Assembly (NCBI GenBank): GCA_039000515.1
Contig: JBCFYV010000001.1
Span: forward strand, 58,035,565-58,099,564
From: Timema cristinae
Lineage: Eukaryota > Arthropoda > Insecta > Phasmatodea > Timematidae
Direction of reading: 5' to 3'
Length of the DNA stretch: 64,000 bases
This document shows, piece by piece, positions 25,285-38,560 of the stretch (within the stretch, counting starts at the first letter, position 1; the number at the start of each line of letters is the position of its first letter). The notes beneath the pieces are model-generated. The model was not told the DNA's origin and made no database searches. It saw only the letters and a list, made by a program, of their open reading frames with translations. Position numbers and translations under genes: made by a program.

Positions 25285-25830
25285 TCTATACTACTTTAAA
25301 AACAAAGTGTCGGTATGTATGTCTGTATCTCTAAAAAGATTTATGGAACCGATTAGCTTATTGCGATACAGCTTTTTCTATTATTTAGATTTCTAACATA
25401 AAAATTTTAGGCTGTAGCATCGGATGGTGTACCATAGACTCTAAACAACAACAAGGCCTGACTTACCCCGTTTGCCCGCTGCCCGAGGCTCCATGCAAGA
25501 AGACACAAGTCGGACGTAACTTCGCGGGACCGAAACAAAACTAATACTAACGGAAGAATGGGACGCAAATCAGCGATGCCCGTAAAGTGGACTAAACTGA
25601 CGCAATGCGGATATCCACATGGGGAAGATTCCCGACCGGCCACGAACTTCCCCGAAGTTCGTCTTAGGCATATCGCAATATGTTCCCTAGCGATCCTGAA
25701 TGTTTCCCCCCCCCTATGTCTCCCGTCTTTTCCCCTCTGTGGCTGATTGTATTTATTCGGGCATCTGAGCCTACTATCGATACAATTGGGCCTTAACCGT
25801 ACTAGGAGAAGGAGAAGCTCCGGCTTCTTC
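25285..25830 (+). mobile_element. Helitron-like 5' end and GC-rich body, copy 1
   Basis: The start TCTATACTACT(t)TAAAAA, preceded by A and followed by tatgtatgtctgtatctc and atggaaccgattagctt, matches the usual 5' terminus of animal Helitrons, which begin with TC and insert between A and T. A GC-richer body follows at 25410-25830 with a strong hairpin. No Rep/helicase coding sequence is present and I could not fix a CTRR 3' end, so the right boundary is a guess. Confidence 0.55.
25642..25662. other. Perfect 9-bp stem hairpin, copy 1
   Basis: ACGAACTTC, loop CCC, GAAGTTCGT. It lies inside the Helitron-like segment and is unchanged in the second copy (57486-57506). A smaller hairpin AGAAGC-tccg-GCTTCT follows near 25815. 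Either could be a Helitron subterminal hairpin. Confidence 0.8.
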
Positions 25831-25859
25831 GTATTATAATGTAAGATCTAAATTACTTT

Positions 25860-27190
25860 CTGGCAACTTTTACTTCGTTTTCTGTTAAAATTAATTATTC
25901 AAAATTCTTTTTTGGCGTCATTTCAATTTTCTTTAAAATATGGAGCATAGTAGTAAATTTAATCTGAACTTGTTGATATCGATTAGTGACAGGGTATTGG
26001 CATCACTATGCGAGTCGAAATTGTAATCCTTGCTGGATAATAATCGATTACTAACCTTTGAGAGATATCGATTTTCTTTACATCAATTTAGAATGTGTTT
26101 TAACTGATATTTCTGTGTGAAATATTTAAATGCATGTTCGCGGAACATTGAGTTGGTTGAACTTAGGATTAACTTTTGTACCTTTGCAAAAGACTCGTGA
26201 CTATTTTAATGTTATGAATTATTCGAGTTAAATTTGTGGATAACAAATTAGGGTAATTTTTCTATGTTTAGTTCAAAGGTGGTTATTAAGTGTAAATACG
26301 CTTTGGTATTTAACTGTTAATTATACAAAAATACATTTTTGTAAGCTTTTTTCTTGTAACGTATCTAAAATCATCACAAACATTATGACTGCCAAAATAA
26401 AAAAAGGGAACCAAGCCTATTACTGTTTTGTGGTCTACTACTCTGTCGGCGCTAAAGTAAAGTAAATGATTATTCCCTTGGTATGAACTTTGTAAAAATC
26501 TACGGATAATACTATAGCATTTTTACGACTTTTGGTGAATAACCATAAAAATTATACAATTATATATATTACAACTATATTTTGATGTTCAAATTTAATC
26601 ATTTTAAATAAATTTGATATTCTATATTCTACAAATATCTTCTTGACATGATTTCTTCCGTAATATAAGAATTTTCCACCAAACCCTAGGTATACGAGAG
26701 TATATTTAAGTAAGTTTTCTAATATGGTGAACAGGAGAGCAGGATATATCCTTTACCTCTCTTGAATGGACTATCCATATATATTACTTCCGACAGGTGG
26801 GAGTTGCGAGATCTGATGTTTTGAATGTTGTCTTTAAACATTAAAAGGACAGAACTCCTTGCTTTCACTCCTGATGTCCCCCCCTTTTTTTGTATGTACC
26901 TTTCTTGTAGTTGAGCCTCCACCACCCGTTAGATGGTTCAAGGCGTTTGATCAAATGAATTAAATTAATTTATGTTTTTTCAAATTTTTGTTTTAAAAGG
27001 CTTGATTAATGAGAATTCTCCTAATGAATATAGAATGTATGATATTTTATCTGTCTTTAACTCGATCGCCAAATCTAAAGCCTAGGTTACAGAACATATT
27101 TCAATAGTAAATACAAGGACAAATAATATTTTAGTTTGGTTGATTGTTTATTAATTCACAGATTCTTATAAAGGATAGTTTCTGTAATCT
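25860..27190. other. Gene-free AT-rich stretch
   Basis: No supported gene, RNA or transposon end. Short open frames here are not conserved in the second copy because indels break them. Confidence 0.5.
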
Positions 27191-27198
27191 ATACGTTA

Positions 27199-27431
27199 GA
27201 TTATAATTATTATTATTATTATCACCACCACATCTTACTAACCCGTTAGAGTTATACGCCACTACGCTAATGTGTAATGGTAGGATTATTGTAATGAAAT
27301 GGAGACCTTAACGAGGGATCAAACCACGGTGGAGGTCTGGCATTCACAATTCACAAGTTGTGATTAATAACACACCTTGTCAGAGGTGAGGAAGGGTTTG
27401 GTAATCAAATAAATCTGTGCCGGGACCGAGG
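27199..27431 (-). mobile_element. SINE type A, 5'-truncated, copy 1
   Basis: Minus-strand type A body from the (TAA)n end through cgggttag-like tail, gggatcaaaccacggtggag and ctgtgccgggaccgagga, where it stops. The tRNA-like head is missing, as in a truncated reverse transcript. Several single-base indels distinguish it from the second copy. Confidence 0.88.
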
Positions 27432-28236
27432 AGAATTCTTATGTTAGTACAATTATTTACTCCTATGATTAACTTAATAACCATTGTTAAAAATTGTAAG
27501 ACTTGTTCCTCCGAGAGCCTAATTGACAATTCACTAATAGCTGGGTCCACAAATTATTTCAGGACTAAGCAAACCACCGTCTATTAACCCGTATTTTTGT
27601 ACCATCGTAGTTTTTACTATTTTCTTGACCTACTGAAGAGCTCGTAACTAACCCATCAAACTGTAAAAATTACTGTTGTTAGATGAATTATTCTTATTTA
27701 AAAATAAAATTCAGTTCATGATGATCATATCATAATACACTAATATCTACCCATCTATTTCAATTAGGAAAAAACTTTTCATACTGCAATAAACCCCTCA
27801 TTATAATTCTTTTATTGGAAAACAATTTTTTTTCAAAGCAAAACAAATTGTAGTATGGGAATTTTAATAATTCTCCATGTGTGTTAAGGTTTTATAACAA
27901 TTTATTGACAAACTACTGTGGTTTGTCCAAGTAGTTTACGAGAAACGGTGAGTTATGTTTTAGGATTTTCGAGTATTTTGATAGTGGAAACATAATGCCG
28001 GCTTTGATTTACCCTGCAAGAACTTAACATTTATTGCCGTTTTGCGTGCTTGTGTCGTGAATTCAGAATATAGGTTGCAGTCTGTACTTTGCACGGTGCT
28101 TATAGTTAGAACTAAATTAACATAGCTTAATCCTATTAATTTAACCTAAGTTAAATTAAATTTAGACTTTACCAATTTATTCCTTCCTTCATTACTACAC
28201 GTTACCTAGTTTGAAATATCTTCGTTAGTTCATAGG

Positions 28237-29284
28237 CAGTGGCGTGCGGTGACTTTTCTCAAAGAGGACTAGGTTTGAAGACACCTTTCATTATGGGGTT
28301 TAAAGAGGAAATATTCTCCATATAATGTACAATATGTAAACTTAGCAAATACACTTTTACAGGTCATAGGTAAGCAATTTATCTCCCTCCAACCGATCAC
28401 ATATTTGATATGGAATAAACAAACAAATACATAAATAGATAAATAAAACCAAAACATGGAAAAAAATAAACACATTAATAATTAAATAAAAATTAATAGT
28501 TTGAATCTTATCTTTATTGGTATATTAGTGCAATCCTTCTGTCATCTTTCTGAATGAATTTGTCGATAACAGCATCGTAGAATGATTTTTGACTCTGCAG
28601 TTTCATCTAGCAAGCCTTTTCCGACTGACAACAGAGAAAGGTGGAGAACCTATTCTCACACTGGGTGTAACATACAGTCGTCTTAATACTTTCAAACAAG
28701 CTTTGTTGTGAGGGAACAGTTTTCAATCCGAGTCCCCTTCCATAGTTTAAACTTTCAAACACTTTCAAACTAAATTTACAATCGAACACTTGGGGTAACA
28801 CTTCACAAGATCTCTTTTATCAATGGGACAATTACATAAGCTTTACACCACAACAATACCACTTATAAGAAGCAAACCAAAATTACATTTACCTGTGACA
28901 GAACCCAAGTGTTAGCATATATCTTATTATAGAGACGGACTAGGCTGGCTTCAACTAGCCTTTTCCCCGGTAAGAGCCGATAAGACTCGAGCGCTTCCGA
29001 TGTTAGTTGGGAGAGGGAAGGGTCCACGCAAGCAGCTGGAATATCATTGAGTATTGTGACAGCGCTTCTGATGTTAGTGTGTTGTCCATTGTAGAGAGGG
29101 AAGGGTGTGCGGGGGCATCGCACAAATAGCTAGAATATCGTTGAGTATTGTGACGCAAAATTGAGACTCAGATAGATTTTTTTTTATGCTTTTATTTCCC
29201 GTTAAAATTTAACTCAAAATAATAAAACTAAAAATGTCTGGGGGACTAGCCTAGTCCTACTAGTCCATTGACGGCACGCCACTG
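28237..29284. mobile_element. hAT-like element, 1048 bp, with 8-bp target duplication, copy 1
   Basis: Ends CAGTGGCGTGCGGTGA and (reverse complement of the right end) CAGTGGCGTGCCGTCA. The 8-bp repeat TTCATAGG lies at 28229-28236 and 29285-29292, the size hAT elements produce. Minus-strand frames at about 28607-28801 and 28863-29123 may be transposase scraps (for example KTTVCYTQCENRFS) but I cannot place them in a known family. Two similar segments near 29035 and 29120 (agctggaatatcattgagta / agctagaatatcgttgagta) form an internal duplication. The element interrupts sequence that on the right resembles a type B SINE body. Confidence 0.9.
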
Positions 29285-29619
29285 TTCATAGGTTGGATTC
29301 AAATCTCAGAATGATGTACTGAGGGTGATTCAAACTAAATTGTTTCCTCTTATCCCTCCACGCAAAATGGGTACAGTTGCTCTTAACTTTACTCAACCCA
29401 ATCTCATTATTATGATTAAATAGATAACTCTGGGAAGGTTAGTAATTCATGTGTAGGAAAAGGCCCTTTGCAAAAAAAATAAAATAATCATGCCTGTTAT
29501 TTAGGAAAAAAATTTAATGTAAATATAAATAAAGATAAATCTTCTTCTGTTCGTTCATTTTGGTTAGTTTAAACATAATTTTATTCTTTTGAACTATTAA
29601 ATTTTAATATGACTTAGCT

Positions 29620-29735
29620 ATGTCTTCTTACAAACACCATAACCAATACCGATGTAACTCATGAGAGTCTTGCCACCTTACATCTACCATAACCACCACC
29701 GATGTAACTCATGAGTGTCTTGCCATCCTTACAAC
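29620..29735. repeat. Two-unit tandem duplication, about 58 bp
   Basis: accgatgtaactcatgag and tcttgccacc recur twice, with caccataaccaata versus taccataaccacca upstream. Confidence 0.7.
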
Positions 29736-29756
29736 GATTGCCCTGATTATAGGCTG

Positions 29757-29876
29757 AGTGTTGCCCCCGGAGGTGCATTGTGGGGAGCGAGCGAATCTGT
29801 GCACTTTATCTGAGAGCCGCGGCCAGTAAAACCTCTCTGAGAGGCGCTAGAAGCGACAAGCAAGGGTGGCAACACT
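29757..29876. mobile_element. Possible 120-bp MITE
   Basis: A short GC-rich segment begins AGTGTTGCCCCC and ends GGGTGGCAACACT, an inverted repeat of about 9 of 9 then 11 of 13 bases. It contains the palindrome CCTCTCTGAGAGG. No convincing target duplication was seen. It could instead be a chance inverted pair. Confidence 0.4.
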
Positions 29877-30892
29877 GCCTAACTGATGTCTAGTCTTAGA
29901 GAACCGTTTACCAAGAGAGTGAAATATCACCACATCACCCTTTTAGAAAAGATTGTTAACAACGAGAAGTGAAATGTTCGCCGAAAATTTTATGAAAATT
30001 TTTAAAATGAATTCTTAACACAATGTGTCATTATAGTTGTACTTGTTGTTCCAAATGTAATCTCTTGAAAAATCCCGAAATAGGTAATTAACACCTCACT
30101 ATTTATATCATAAATACAAATACTGGTGATAAATTATATAAATAATTAATTTTCTGTATCGCTTTTTGTCTGCTAGTAAGACCTTTTAAGACAAAATTAA
30201 AATAGGTTTTATTAATAATTCTTAGTCAGAATAATCAGTACGCGTTTTAGCTGTTGTTTTCATAATTTAAGAAATAAGCTAAATTACAGGTCTGCAATGA
30301 AATTTTTTTTGAAATCTAAACACTGATTCTTATAGATTTTAGGTGCTGATTTCAGTAAAAAATAGTTTTAAAAAAAACTCCATCACGTAACAGTTTTTAA
30401 CAAACTCAAATTTTAGATTTTAATATTCAAACCCTTATTGTGTATAAGATTCTAAGCAAATTTCCATATCTTAAAAAAAAGCCTTTCATCTGATCCAGGT
30501 GTATTATAAAATTGATGTTTCAAATAGAGGGGAAGGAGGGATGGAAAAGGGGGGGGGGTTATTTGGGGCAATGAGTGGCATGCCATGAGTCTAAAGAGAA
30601 TTTTAGAAACATTTTACTAAGTTTTCTTAAGACAGTGATTAAGATAACCGATGATTAACTTCATTTGGTTTTCCCCTCTTCATATTAAGACTAGGGATAA
30701 AATGATGATTCGCTTCCTTTTTGTTTTCCCCTCCCCACATTTCTTTCATTTCATTTCTTTGAATGTTTGCTCAGTTAAACTCCAATCTTTGAGAGACAAG
30801 GTTGTCATAATAGAGTATAAAATCACTGCTCAAGTTTTTTCCATCAGCTATTGAGTTTTATTTGTGTTTTAATCTGATTTTAAGTGTGCTAA

Positions 30893-32530
30893 ATGGCTTC
30901 AAGGGGTTTTGTATTAATTCAGCTAACAGTTTTTGTTACATTGTGGGGACTTTGTAGTAAAGAAACAACATAGAAACATTACAGATTTTAAATGAAAAAG
31001 TGTACTAAGTTTATGCATATTTTTTCGGTGTGAAACTTTGTGACCAGGATAAGTCGTGGGCCCCACATAAAGTGTGCTCTATATGTGGAGAAGATCTCAA
31101 GTGGAAAAAAAAGGTAAGAAACAATCTTTTTGTTTGGGGTCCCAATTATCTGGAGGGAACCCCAAAATCGTGTAACGTTTAAGGGTTCAATTTAAAAAAT
31201 AAGAAGACATTTTACATCCAAACCTTTCCGTCGGCTATGTGTCCTGTACATCATGGCCCAGGAATACCCATACCACATCTCTAGATAAATTAGAGGAGAT
31301 TCCCGATTACTCTGATAAGGAAGCCCATGATTTTGATGAATAATTTCAATGTGTTTCAGAGAGCAGCGAGCCCGAACTTTTTTCACAGATTGAATGGAAT
31401 GATTTAGTCAAGACTTGGTCTTTCTAAAGATTCTTCAGAAACTGTTAGATCAAGCTAAAGGAAAATAACTTAATTGGCTCCAGTACCTTTCTCATGGTTC
31501 AGAAACAGAGAAAAATATTTTATTCCATACTTTTCCGAGAGTGGTGACCTGGTTTATTGTAGCAATATCCTTGGATTGATGGTGAGGTTTTTTTAAAATA
31601 CAGTATGACGTAAACGAGTGGAGGCTCTTTATTTGACTCGTCAAAAAGAAGCCTAAAAGCAGTGCTTCAACACAATGGTAGTAAATATGCTTCCGTACCA
31701 GTAGGCATTCTGTGTACTTGAAAGAATGCTACGAAATTTAGCCTTAATTCTCACCAAACGAATTACAATGATCATGTATGGACTATATGTGGTGATCTTA
31801 AAGTACTTTCCATGATTCTTGGGCAGCAGGGAGGTTACACTAATGTACCCCTGCTTCTGTGTGAATGGGATAGCCGGATAGAAGGCAGCACTGGGTTAAA
31901 AAGGACTGGCCTGTTAGGACTACATTAGAACCCTTAACAAAAATGTTGTAAGGGAAACCTTGGTTTATCCTAGAAAATCCTCCTGCCTCCTCTCATATCA
32001 AGCTTGGTTTAATGAACATTTGTAAAAGCTCTGTAAAAGAAGGAGAGTGTTTTAAATACTTGTGTAACAAGTTTTCTGGACTGTCAAAGCGAAACGAAAG
32101 AAGGTGTTTTTGTCGGTCCAGATATCCGGAAACTTCTGAAACACTAGTCTTTGAAACAAAAATGGAAGTTTTGAAAAAGATGCCTGGAAACTTTCAGAGA
32201 AGTTTAACGAAATTTCTTGGAAAAAATAAGACCCCCAATTTCAAGTTTATAGTGGAAAACATGCTCATTCAAATTCAAGGACTTGGGTTGTTCGATGAGC
32301 TTGAAAGTGCACTTCCTGAATTCCCATTTGGACTACTTTCCGAAAATCTTGGTCCTTTGAAATGAAGAAGCAAGGGGAAAGATTCCATCAAGACATCAAA
32401 GAATGGAACGCAATACCAAGGCAGATGAACATCAACATGATGGCAGACTACTGTAGGATTGCTGTACAGAGAAGAGCCGAAAGCGTCCACAAGAAAAAAA
32501 GCTCAAATAGAGCTTTGAGGATAAAATAAA
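30893..32530 (+). pseudogene. Pseudogene of a multi-copy arthropod family of unknown function, copy 1
   Basis: The start is ATGGCTTCAAGG at 30893. In order, across several frames, it has a CYICG-type Cys block, then WREP-like, YPNLPSA, a SDKEAHDFDE acidic stretch, NEWRLF-like, NGSKYASVPVG, GQQGGYT, CEWDS, HWVKK, LPPLHIKLGL, GECFKYLC, SENLGPL, then GERFHQDIK and NMMADYC. I know this order of blocks from a very abundant uncharacterised protein family in insects and other animals, often intronless and probably spread by a transposon. Its biochemical role is unknown to me. Many single-base indels break this copy; the longest open piece is 32012-32365. Some breaks are absent in the second copy, so part may be sequencing error. 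Confidence 0.8.
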
Positions 32531-33379
32531 AAGGCAGTATAAGACTTGTAGTCTTGGTAAGTGTTGATAATGGCTTAGCTTTAATTTCTTTTGTAAATAA
32601 AACTGTTATTTTAATTATTTTTTTTAATAAATAAGTTTTAACTATTAACACAAACGAGCCCATTTTCTATATTTTGATATCCAATTTGGGAAAAATCCTT
32701 ACGTGAAAGAGAAAATGGAGATAATTTTTGAAATCAGCACACCAAAAAACATAAGAATCACCCATTACATTAAAAAAAAATATTCAACAACCCAAATTTT
32801 GCAGGCCTGTGTTATTGGATGGCCACTTGAGAAGGTTTTTGTTTAAACAAGTCAACACAAGCTAAAGAAGTACTTTCTTTTACAGTTTGTTAGTACTAAA
32901 TGAATAAATAATAATACTGAACGGTAATTATAAGTAGCTCTGAGGAATAACAAAATTGTTCATTTGATTTGTACTCCACTAAAATCAGAAAGTCCACCAC
33001 TTAAAGTTATTAGGACCGGACTATGTTTATAGAATAAAACATAGAGTAAAATGGTGACTTTTAGTTTATTATGATAGCATTCATTATGCTCTTAAAAGTT
33101 TAATTTTATTAATAATCATTTGACAGGATGTATAAAACTGTATATCTTGTTTAGGTAGAGAAATAATAGTGTATTTAGTATAATATTATGTAGGTTCCCT
33201 ATTTGATTCCAAGTGTAATATCACACTGTGTTTAAAAAGTACTGTACATGAAAATATGTCACATGGTATTGTGTGTAAGATTCCACAATCTAATTATTTC
33301 AAATATACTGTATGTAATCTGTACTTGAGAAGAAGTTCCAAGCTATCTGTTTTATACTGTAAACCCAAGCAGTGTCAAG

Positions 33380-33710
33380 GTTAATTATGTGAGACTGTAC
33401 ATAGAGGCAGTTCCCAGGTATAGTATGGGAGACTGTACATGTAAGATATCTCCAAGTTATTGTTAGACAGTATATTTAAAATATCTCCACGTTTATTGCA
33501 TGTTAGACTGTACATGTAAGGTATCTCAAGCTATGTATGTGAGATTGTACGTGTAAGGTATCTCCAAGTTATTGAACGAAACTGATACAAGTAAGATATC
33601 TCCAAGTTATTGCACGTAAAACTGTACATATAAGAATTTCCAAGCTATTGTATAGGAGGCTTGTACATGTAAGTTATCTCCCAGTTATTGAACGTGAGCT
33701 GTACCTGCCA
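33380..33710. repeat. Diverged tandem repeat, about 43 bp x 8
   Basis: Units of gagactgtacatgtaaggta followed by tctccaagttattg, with many substitutions and small deletions. Confidence 0.8.
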
Positions 33711-33899
33711 AAGCTAACAAGGTAGTCCACGGGATATTGATTGGCCGACTCAGCAGAAAAGAATAATTCAGCGTTGAGTGGTCGTTGAGTTTGACGTAGG
33801 CCTATCTGAAAGCAGTTGACAGTTTTAGCAATCTTGCAAAGGGAGGGGGTTCCAGTCAACGCGAGACTCACGAATTCTCACATTTACTAAGGTCACCAA

Positions 33900-36800
33900 G
33901 CCTCACCCTAGCTCCCGAATTAACTAGATGGATGGACATACTTTGTTGGGAGTGTTTTAGCGGTTTGACCCTCCCCATCCAAACAGCTATTAATACTATG
34001 ATATATATGTATTTATTCCACTCGATGATATATTATTACAGTTCTATTCTAAGCCCTGATTTTATAGGACTCCACTTTCGAACCCCAACATTGTTTGAAG
34101 GTTAATAATCTGGTATTCTAGAAATATATTTTATTGATTTGTTAATTATAGAGTAAATCTAAAAAATATTGAAAGCTTCCATTAATAACTTCTTTGTGGA
34201 TTACTGTATGGTTTCGTTTTACACCATTAACTAAACGGACTTAAAACGCAGTGGGGCTCGTAGCTAAAATAGTGGAGATGCTGCTCCGAAAATGTTTAGC
34301 CTTTGTTTTAAAATTGTATAAAAGGAAAAAAAAATTGTAATAAAAATGTATTCACGAACTTGATAAAATCTTTTAAAAAAGAACATATTTACTTACTTTA
34401 AACTTAAATTGTTACAGTTCAAGCTTGATCTATTCATTTAAAAATGAAATCATTCTTTTTTGTTTTAATTTTCGCAAAAAAGTCAAAAATTTTCTCCTTG
34501 ATCCTGTTGACAATTGAGGCAATTTTTCTTCCATTGAAAGTGCTGCAAGCACATTTAGTATTTCTGTTAAATAAAAAGAACAGAAAAAAAATAATCAAAT
34601 AGAATAGCTGGAAGCACAATTATAATCTATTCTACACTCTTAACACTTTATCACATTCAAGAATATGGTACAAACATTTTTAAGCACAACACACGCTGAG
34701 TAAAAAAATACTTCCTTCCATAATCACGCCAAAGCCGGCACTGCGAGAGCAACAGTGCTCTCTCTACCTGGCAGTCCACCTTCCTCCCCCACTTCCCTCC
34801 TATGTGTGCATGCCACAACAGTCAAAACACCACGTCGCTGCACTGTGAATCGCACAGTTCCATATAAAGATTCTTGTATAGTTTTCATAAACTGGGGGAT
34901 GGCTACTGAAGTACTGACATCAAGCTTAAGGAATATATATTGTACTATAAAAATAAAGATGAATTAAAGAAAAAAGTACTCTTTATATTAAATGTTATCG
35001 ATAATATTAAGTGAAATAGGGGTTGCTGCAGTTTCCACAGTGCCTATACACGAAGACCCACTGTTCAATGGAAATACGATTCCAATTCCCTCTCTCCCCC
35101 AACAATGTGGCGAAATGATTTACAGTTTTCAAATACCAAGCTGTTTCATATACTATATTTAAAATGATTTTAATTTACTTTGATAGGTATTTAATATTAA
35201 AAAATCTTTGGTTATTTCTCTTTGGGGCTTCACCACGGATCACCACGTGGAGACATCTCTTACCCCCCTCCCCACCTCATTAATAAAAAAATATCATTTT
35301 CTAAGAATAGTTCAAGGTATTTATTGGAAAACTCAATAGGAAGATACCAATTAAGAAGACCTAGATACTGATGGAAGGATAACATCAGTATGGAATTGAA
35401 AAAGATAGTGTGTAGGGAGTGGACTGGATAGAACATAGCTCAATATAGGGATAGGGTGTAATGAGGTGTACTGGATAGAACTAGCTCAGAGAGGGATAGT
35501 GTATGAGGTGGACTGATAGAACTAGAAATAAAAACCAATTTTCTTTATTAGATCCCTATTTTTTTGTTACAATGAGATCAAAATGTATTAAAAAATAATG
35601 GCAGCTAGTAAACACTGACAAACACGGCTTAGCGAGTACTGACCTCGCCAATATACTAACTTTCACTGAGATGAAGAGGGTTGTCATAGTCACGTCGTTT
35701 AACCCCTTTATGTGAGCTTGACGTATTTGCTATTAGCTTGTTAGCTATTCAATAAAACACGCAGTTTAAATATATTACTATAAAATACTATAACCATTTT
35801 CAGTTTATATTTTGCTTGTATATGTTTATGGTTTTATATCCCTTTAACAGTGTGTTAGTTTATTTGCGAGTTTTTATTCATCACGTCTTACACCCAACCA
35901 AGCTATCATCACTTTATAACTTTCTCTACCACCAGATGCTTAAGGTAACTAACTCTTAAAAGATTTATTTTAAATATAATATTGTAATTTATTTGAGATA
36001 TTTAAATTTTACTCTCTAAAAGTTATTTATATCAGCACACAACTTAAACTAACTTAAATGGGAACGACACAACATCCAGTCCCCGGCAGTTAATGTATCA
36101 TATGAAAGAGAAAACCCACTTTAAAACCAATGGTAGATTTTTTGGACATGCAACGATCGAACCTAGGACCTTGTCAGACAATAATATTATAATATTTGCA
36201 ACAAATGTGTGAAGTATATGATATTCAAAGTTATCAATAGCATGTGACCAAATTTTATATATTATTCTAGAAATCCACTACCAGTGCAAACAAGTTCTAA
36301 GCAAATTTTCAGAGTTACAATATCGTCTACTATCACTGTCTCTAAATTATTTTATAAGATGTATTCATGTTTTCCTAAAAACAAATTTGTGTACAAGCTA
36401 GGGTTAATTAAATTATTTAATAAGTAAATATCTAAATAATTTCATTGAACTCTGATGTTAATATGTATCATGATTATTAATAGATATTCCCTCTCCAAGA
36501 TATTTGTATGCCCAGTGTGTACGTATAAAATATAACTCCTCAAAACTAAATGAAGGTACGGTTATTGATAATTTAATAACTAATCGAACCAGCGAATAAA
36601 CAGAGGAATACATTTTGTGGTGTCATACAATACTGAATCTTCCCCCATATAACCACTCATAAAAATGTTTAGAAAGCCGAAATACAGTACAAGGAAAACA
36701 ATCAATCATTAAAAATACACTTTTTAGTCGTCATCAAAAAAATATGTTTATAAACTTAATATGTTGTATTTTATCTTAGAGATATAAATATTTAACTATT

Positions 36801-37745
36801 TAAACGACTTGTTTGAAAAAAAAAACTTCTATTGAAAGAAGTGAAGGGTTGTTTAATTTTAATATTTATAAAATATAAATTCATTCAACAAAAATAAACA
36901 GCTAAAATTTGTCATGTAATAAACTAGATATTCCAAATATTTAATTTTTCATGTTTAAAGAATTCTTAAAATCAAAAGAACATGTACCACAACTAGAGTT
37001 GTTCAAATACTTATAAAGTTTACAGACCCAACATGTCTACTCTATACAATTCACACGGCTTTTATTTTGTACACATATCCATGGAAAAAAAATCTTATAA
37101 TCTTTTAACCAATTTTTTTTTATCAAGGTTGGATTTAATTCCTTTTGAAATAGCGAGCCAAAATTGTTCCTTTCCATAACATAATTTTCTATTACCAGAT
37201 TTGTATCTTTCATGAGGTCTCTAAGCCCCATTATATCATGTGCCACGACAATAGAGAGCAACCATTGATAAAAGCGATGCACAAATGAAATTTTTTCTAT
37301 TAGGACTCTCATCCAGACGACATTTTGTGGATTCTTGTCCCAAGAACTTACTCATAGAACAAGATCAGTATTTTTGGTAGAATACCCCATTTATCATAAT
37401 AGATGTATTCCAACCAAACGATTTAAATTAACTTTGTATTAGTGCCATATTTTGTAGACATAAAGAAAGGACATTCTAATCATTAAAAGGGCTTTTGACA
37501 TATAAAGTTACCAATAATTTGTAAACATAAAAGGGGTTTATACAAATGTAATTGTAAATAAAATAAAGTATTGCAATGGTATAATTACCTTAAAGCATTC
37601 CGTACATATTAGCATATAAATCAAATTTATAGCATTTTAATATTGAAAAAATTTCTCTATATTAATTAAAACCCTTTTTGATAGGAACTAAGAATGTTGG
37701 GTCAATTTATGTAAAATTATGTAGTTATAATTATTTAACTAATTA
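33900..37745. other. Gene-free stretch
   Basis: No gene supported. A three-unit tandem repeat of about 50 bp lies at 35400-35525 (ggatagtgt, gaggtggactg, gatagaactag). The longest open frame, minus strand 37037-37312, has no family I recognise and no visible support. Confidence 0.5.
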
Positions 37746-37762
37746 CAGATTTTTGGACTTAT

Positions 37763-38036
37763 GGTGACCTGGTGGTCTATGGGTAGGTGTCAGACTTCTG
37801 TGCTGGCGGCTGGGGTCAAATCCCGTTCCCGGCACAGATTTATCTGATTACCAAACCCTTCCTTCACCCTCTGACAAGACATCTGTGATGTGGGGAATGC
37901 AGGCCGCCACCGTGGTTCGGATTCCACTTTAAAATGTAGGTCCTCCATTTCATCTCACACACCCCTACCATTACACATTAGCGTAAGTGCGTATAACCGA
38001 ATGGTAGTAAGACGCGGTGCTAATAATAATAATAAA
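37763..38036 (+). mobile_element. SINE type A, full length
   Basis: Head ggtgacctggtggtctatgg, B-box position ggtcaaatccc, tail ending gtgctaataataat. An 11-bp target duplication tttggacttat lies at 37752-37762 and 38037-38047. Confidence 0.92.
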
Positions 38037-38513
38037 TTTGGACTTATACTAATAAGCTTATTTTCTAAAATTAAATATTATAAAATTTATCAAAGTTTAA
38101 TTGGGTTATTTATAAATGTTGTGGTTTAGAAATAACCATACTTATTAATAGGACAAAAAGTAAATAATTTATTGGCCAAAGTTTTTGGTAGCCTTTGTGT
38201 TGGTACTCTAAGTTACATTAATTTGAAAATAATTTTTTTACGTCCTTGAAATTGAAATTTATAATTATGTATGCTTGAGCTATACAGACAAATTTTTGTG
38301 GCAAATTGCTCACCATCCTAGCCCCTACTCTATATTTCCACTAATAAATGCTCTAATTTTATAGATATTAGTTAAAATTTTATTATCAATGTTACATCTT
38401 TTAATTATATTTTGACCATTGTAATTACATTCCAAAATCAACATATAAATTTAATAAAAATATAAACATAATCATATTATTTGGTCTACTTAAATGAGTG
38501 AATGTTTTAGATC

Positions 38514-38560
38514 AGCTGTTCACAAACCGGTGGACGTGGGCTACATGCGCCCTTAACCTA
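38514..38560 (+). repeat. Fragment resembling a hAT terminus
   Basis: CAGCTGTTCACAAACCGGTG followed by gacgtgggctacatgcgccc looks like the first bases of a hAT element, but no partner end was found nearby. Confidence 0.3.

Larger units (their letters stand above)
12751..32139. repeat. Duplicated 19.4-kb block, copy 1
   Basis: From gagtcgaagaagaaat onward this sequence is repeated in the same order and orientation at 50080-64000, the window end. Shared landmarks include the Harbinger remnant, the 51-bp array, SINE C with its target duplication, the C-poor tract, the Helitron-like start, the hAT-like element and the terminal pseudogene. Differences are scattered substitutions, single-base indels, array length and one SINE (14490-14763) present only here. 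Confidence 0.95.

Noticed and set aside
37037..37312. A 91-codon minus-strand frame
   Set aside because: Amino acid content looks protein-like, but I recognise no family and see no start context, neighbour or second copy to support it.
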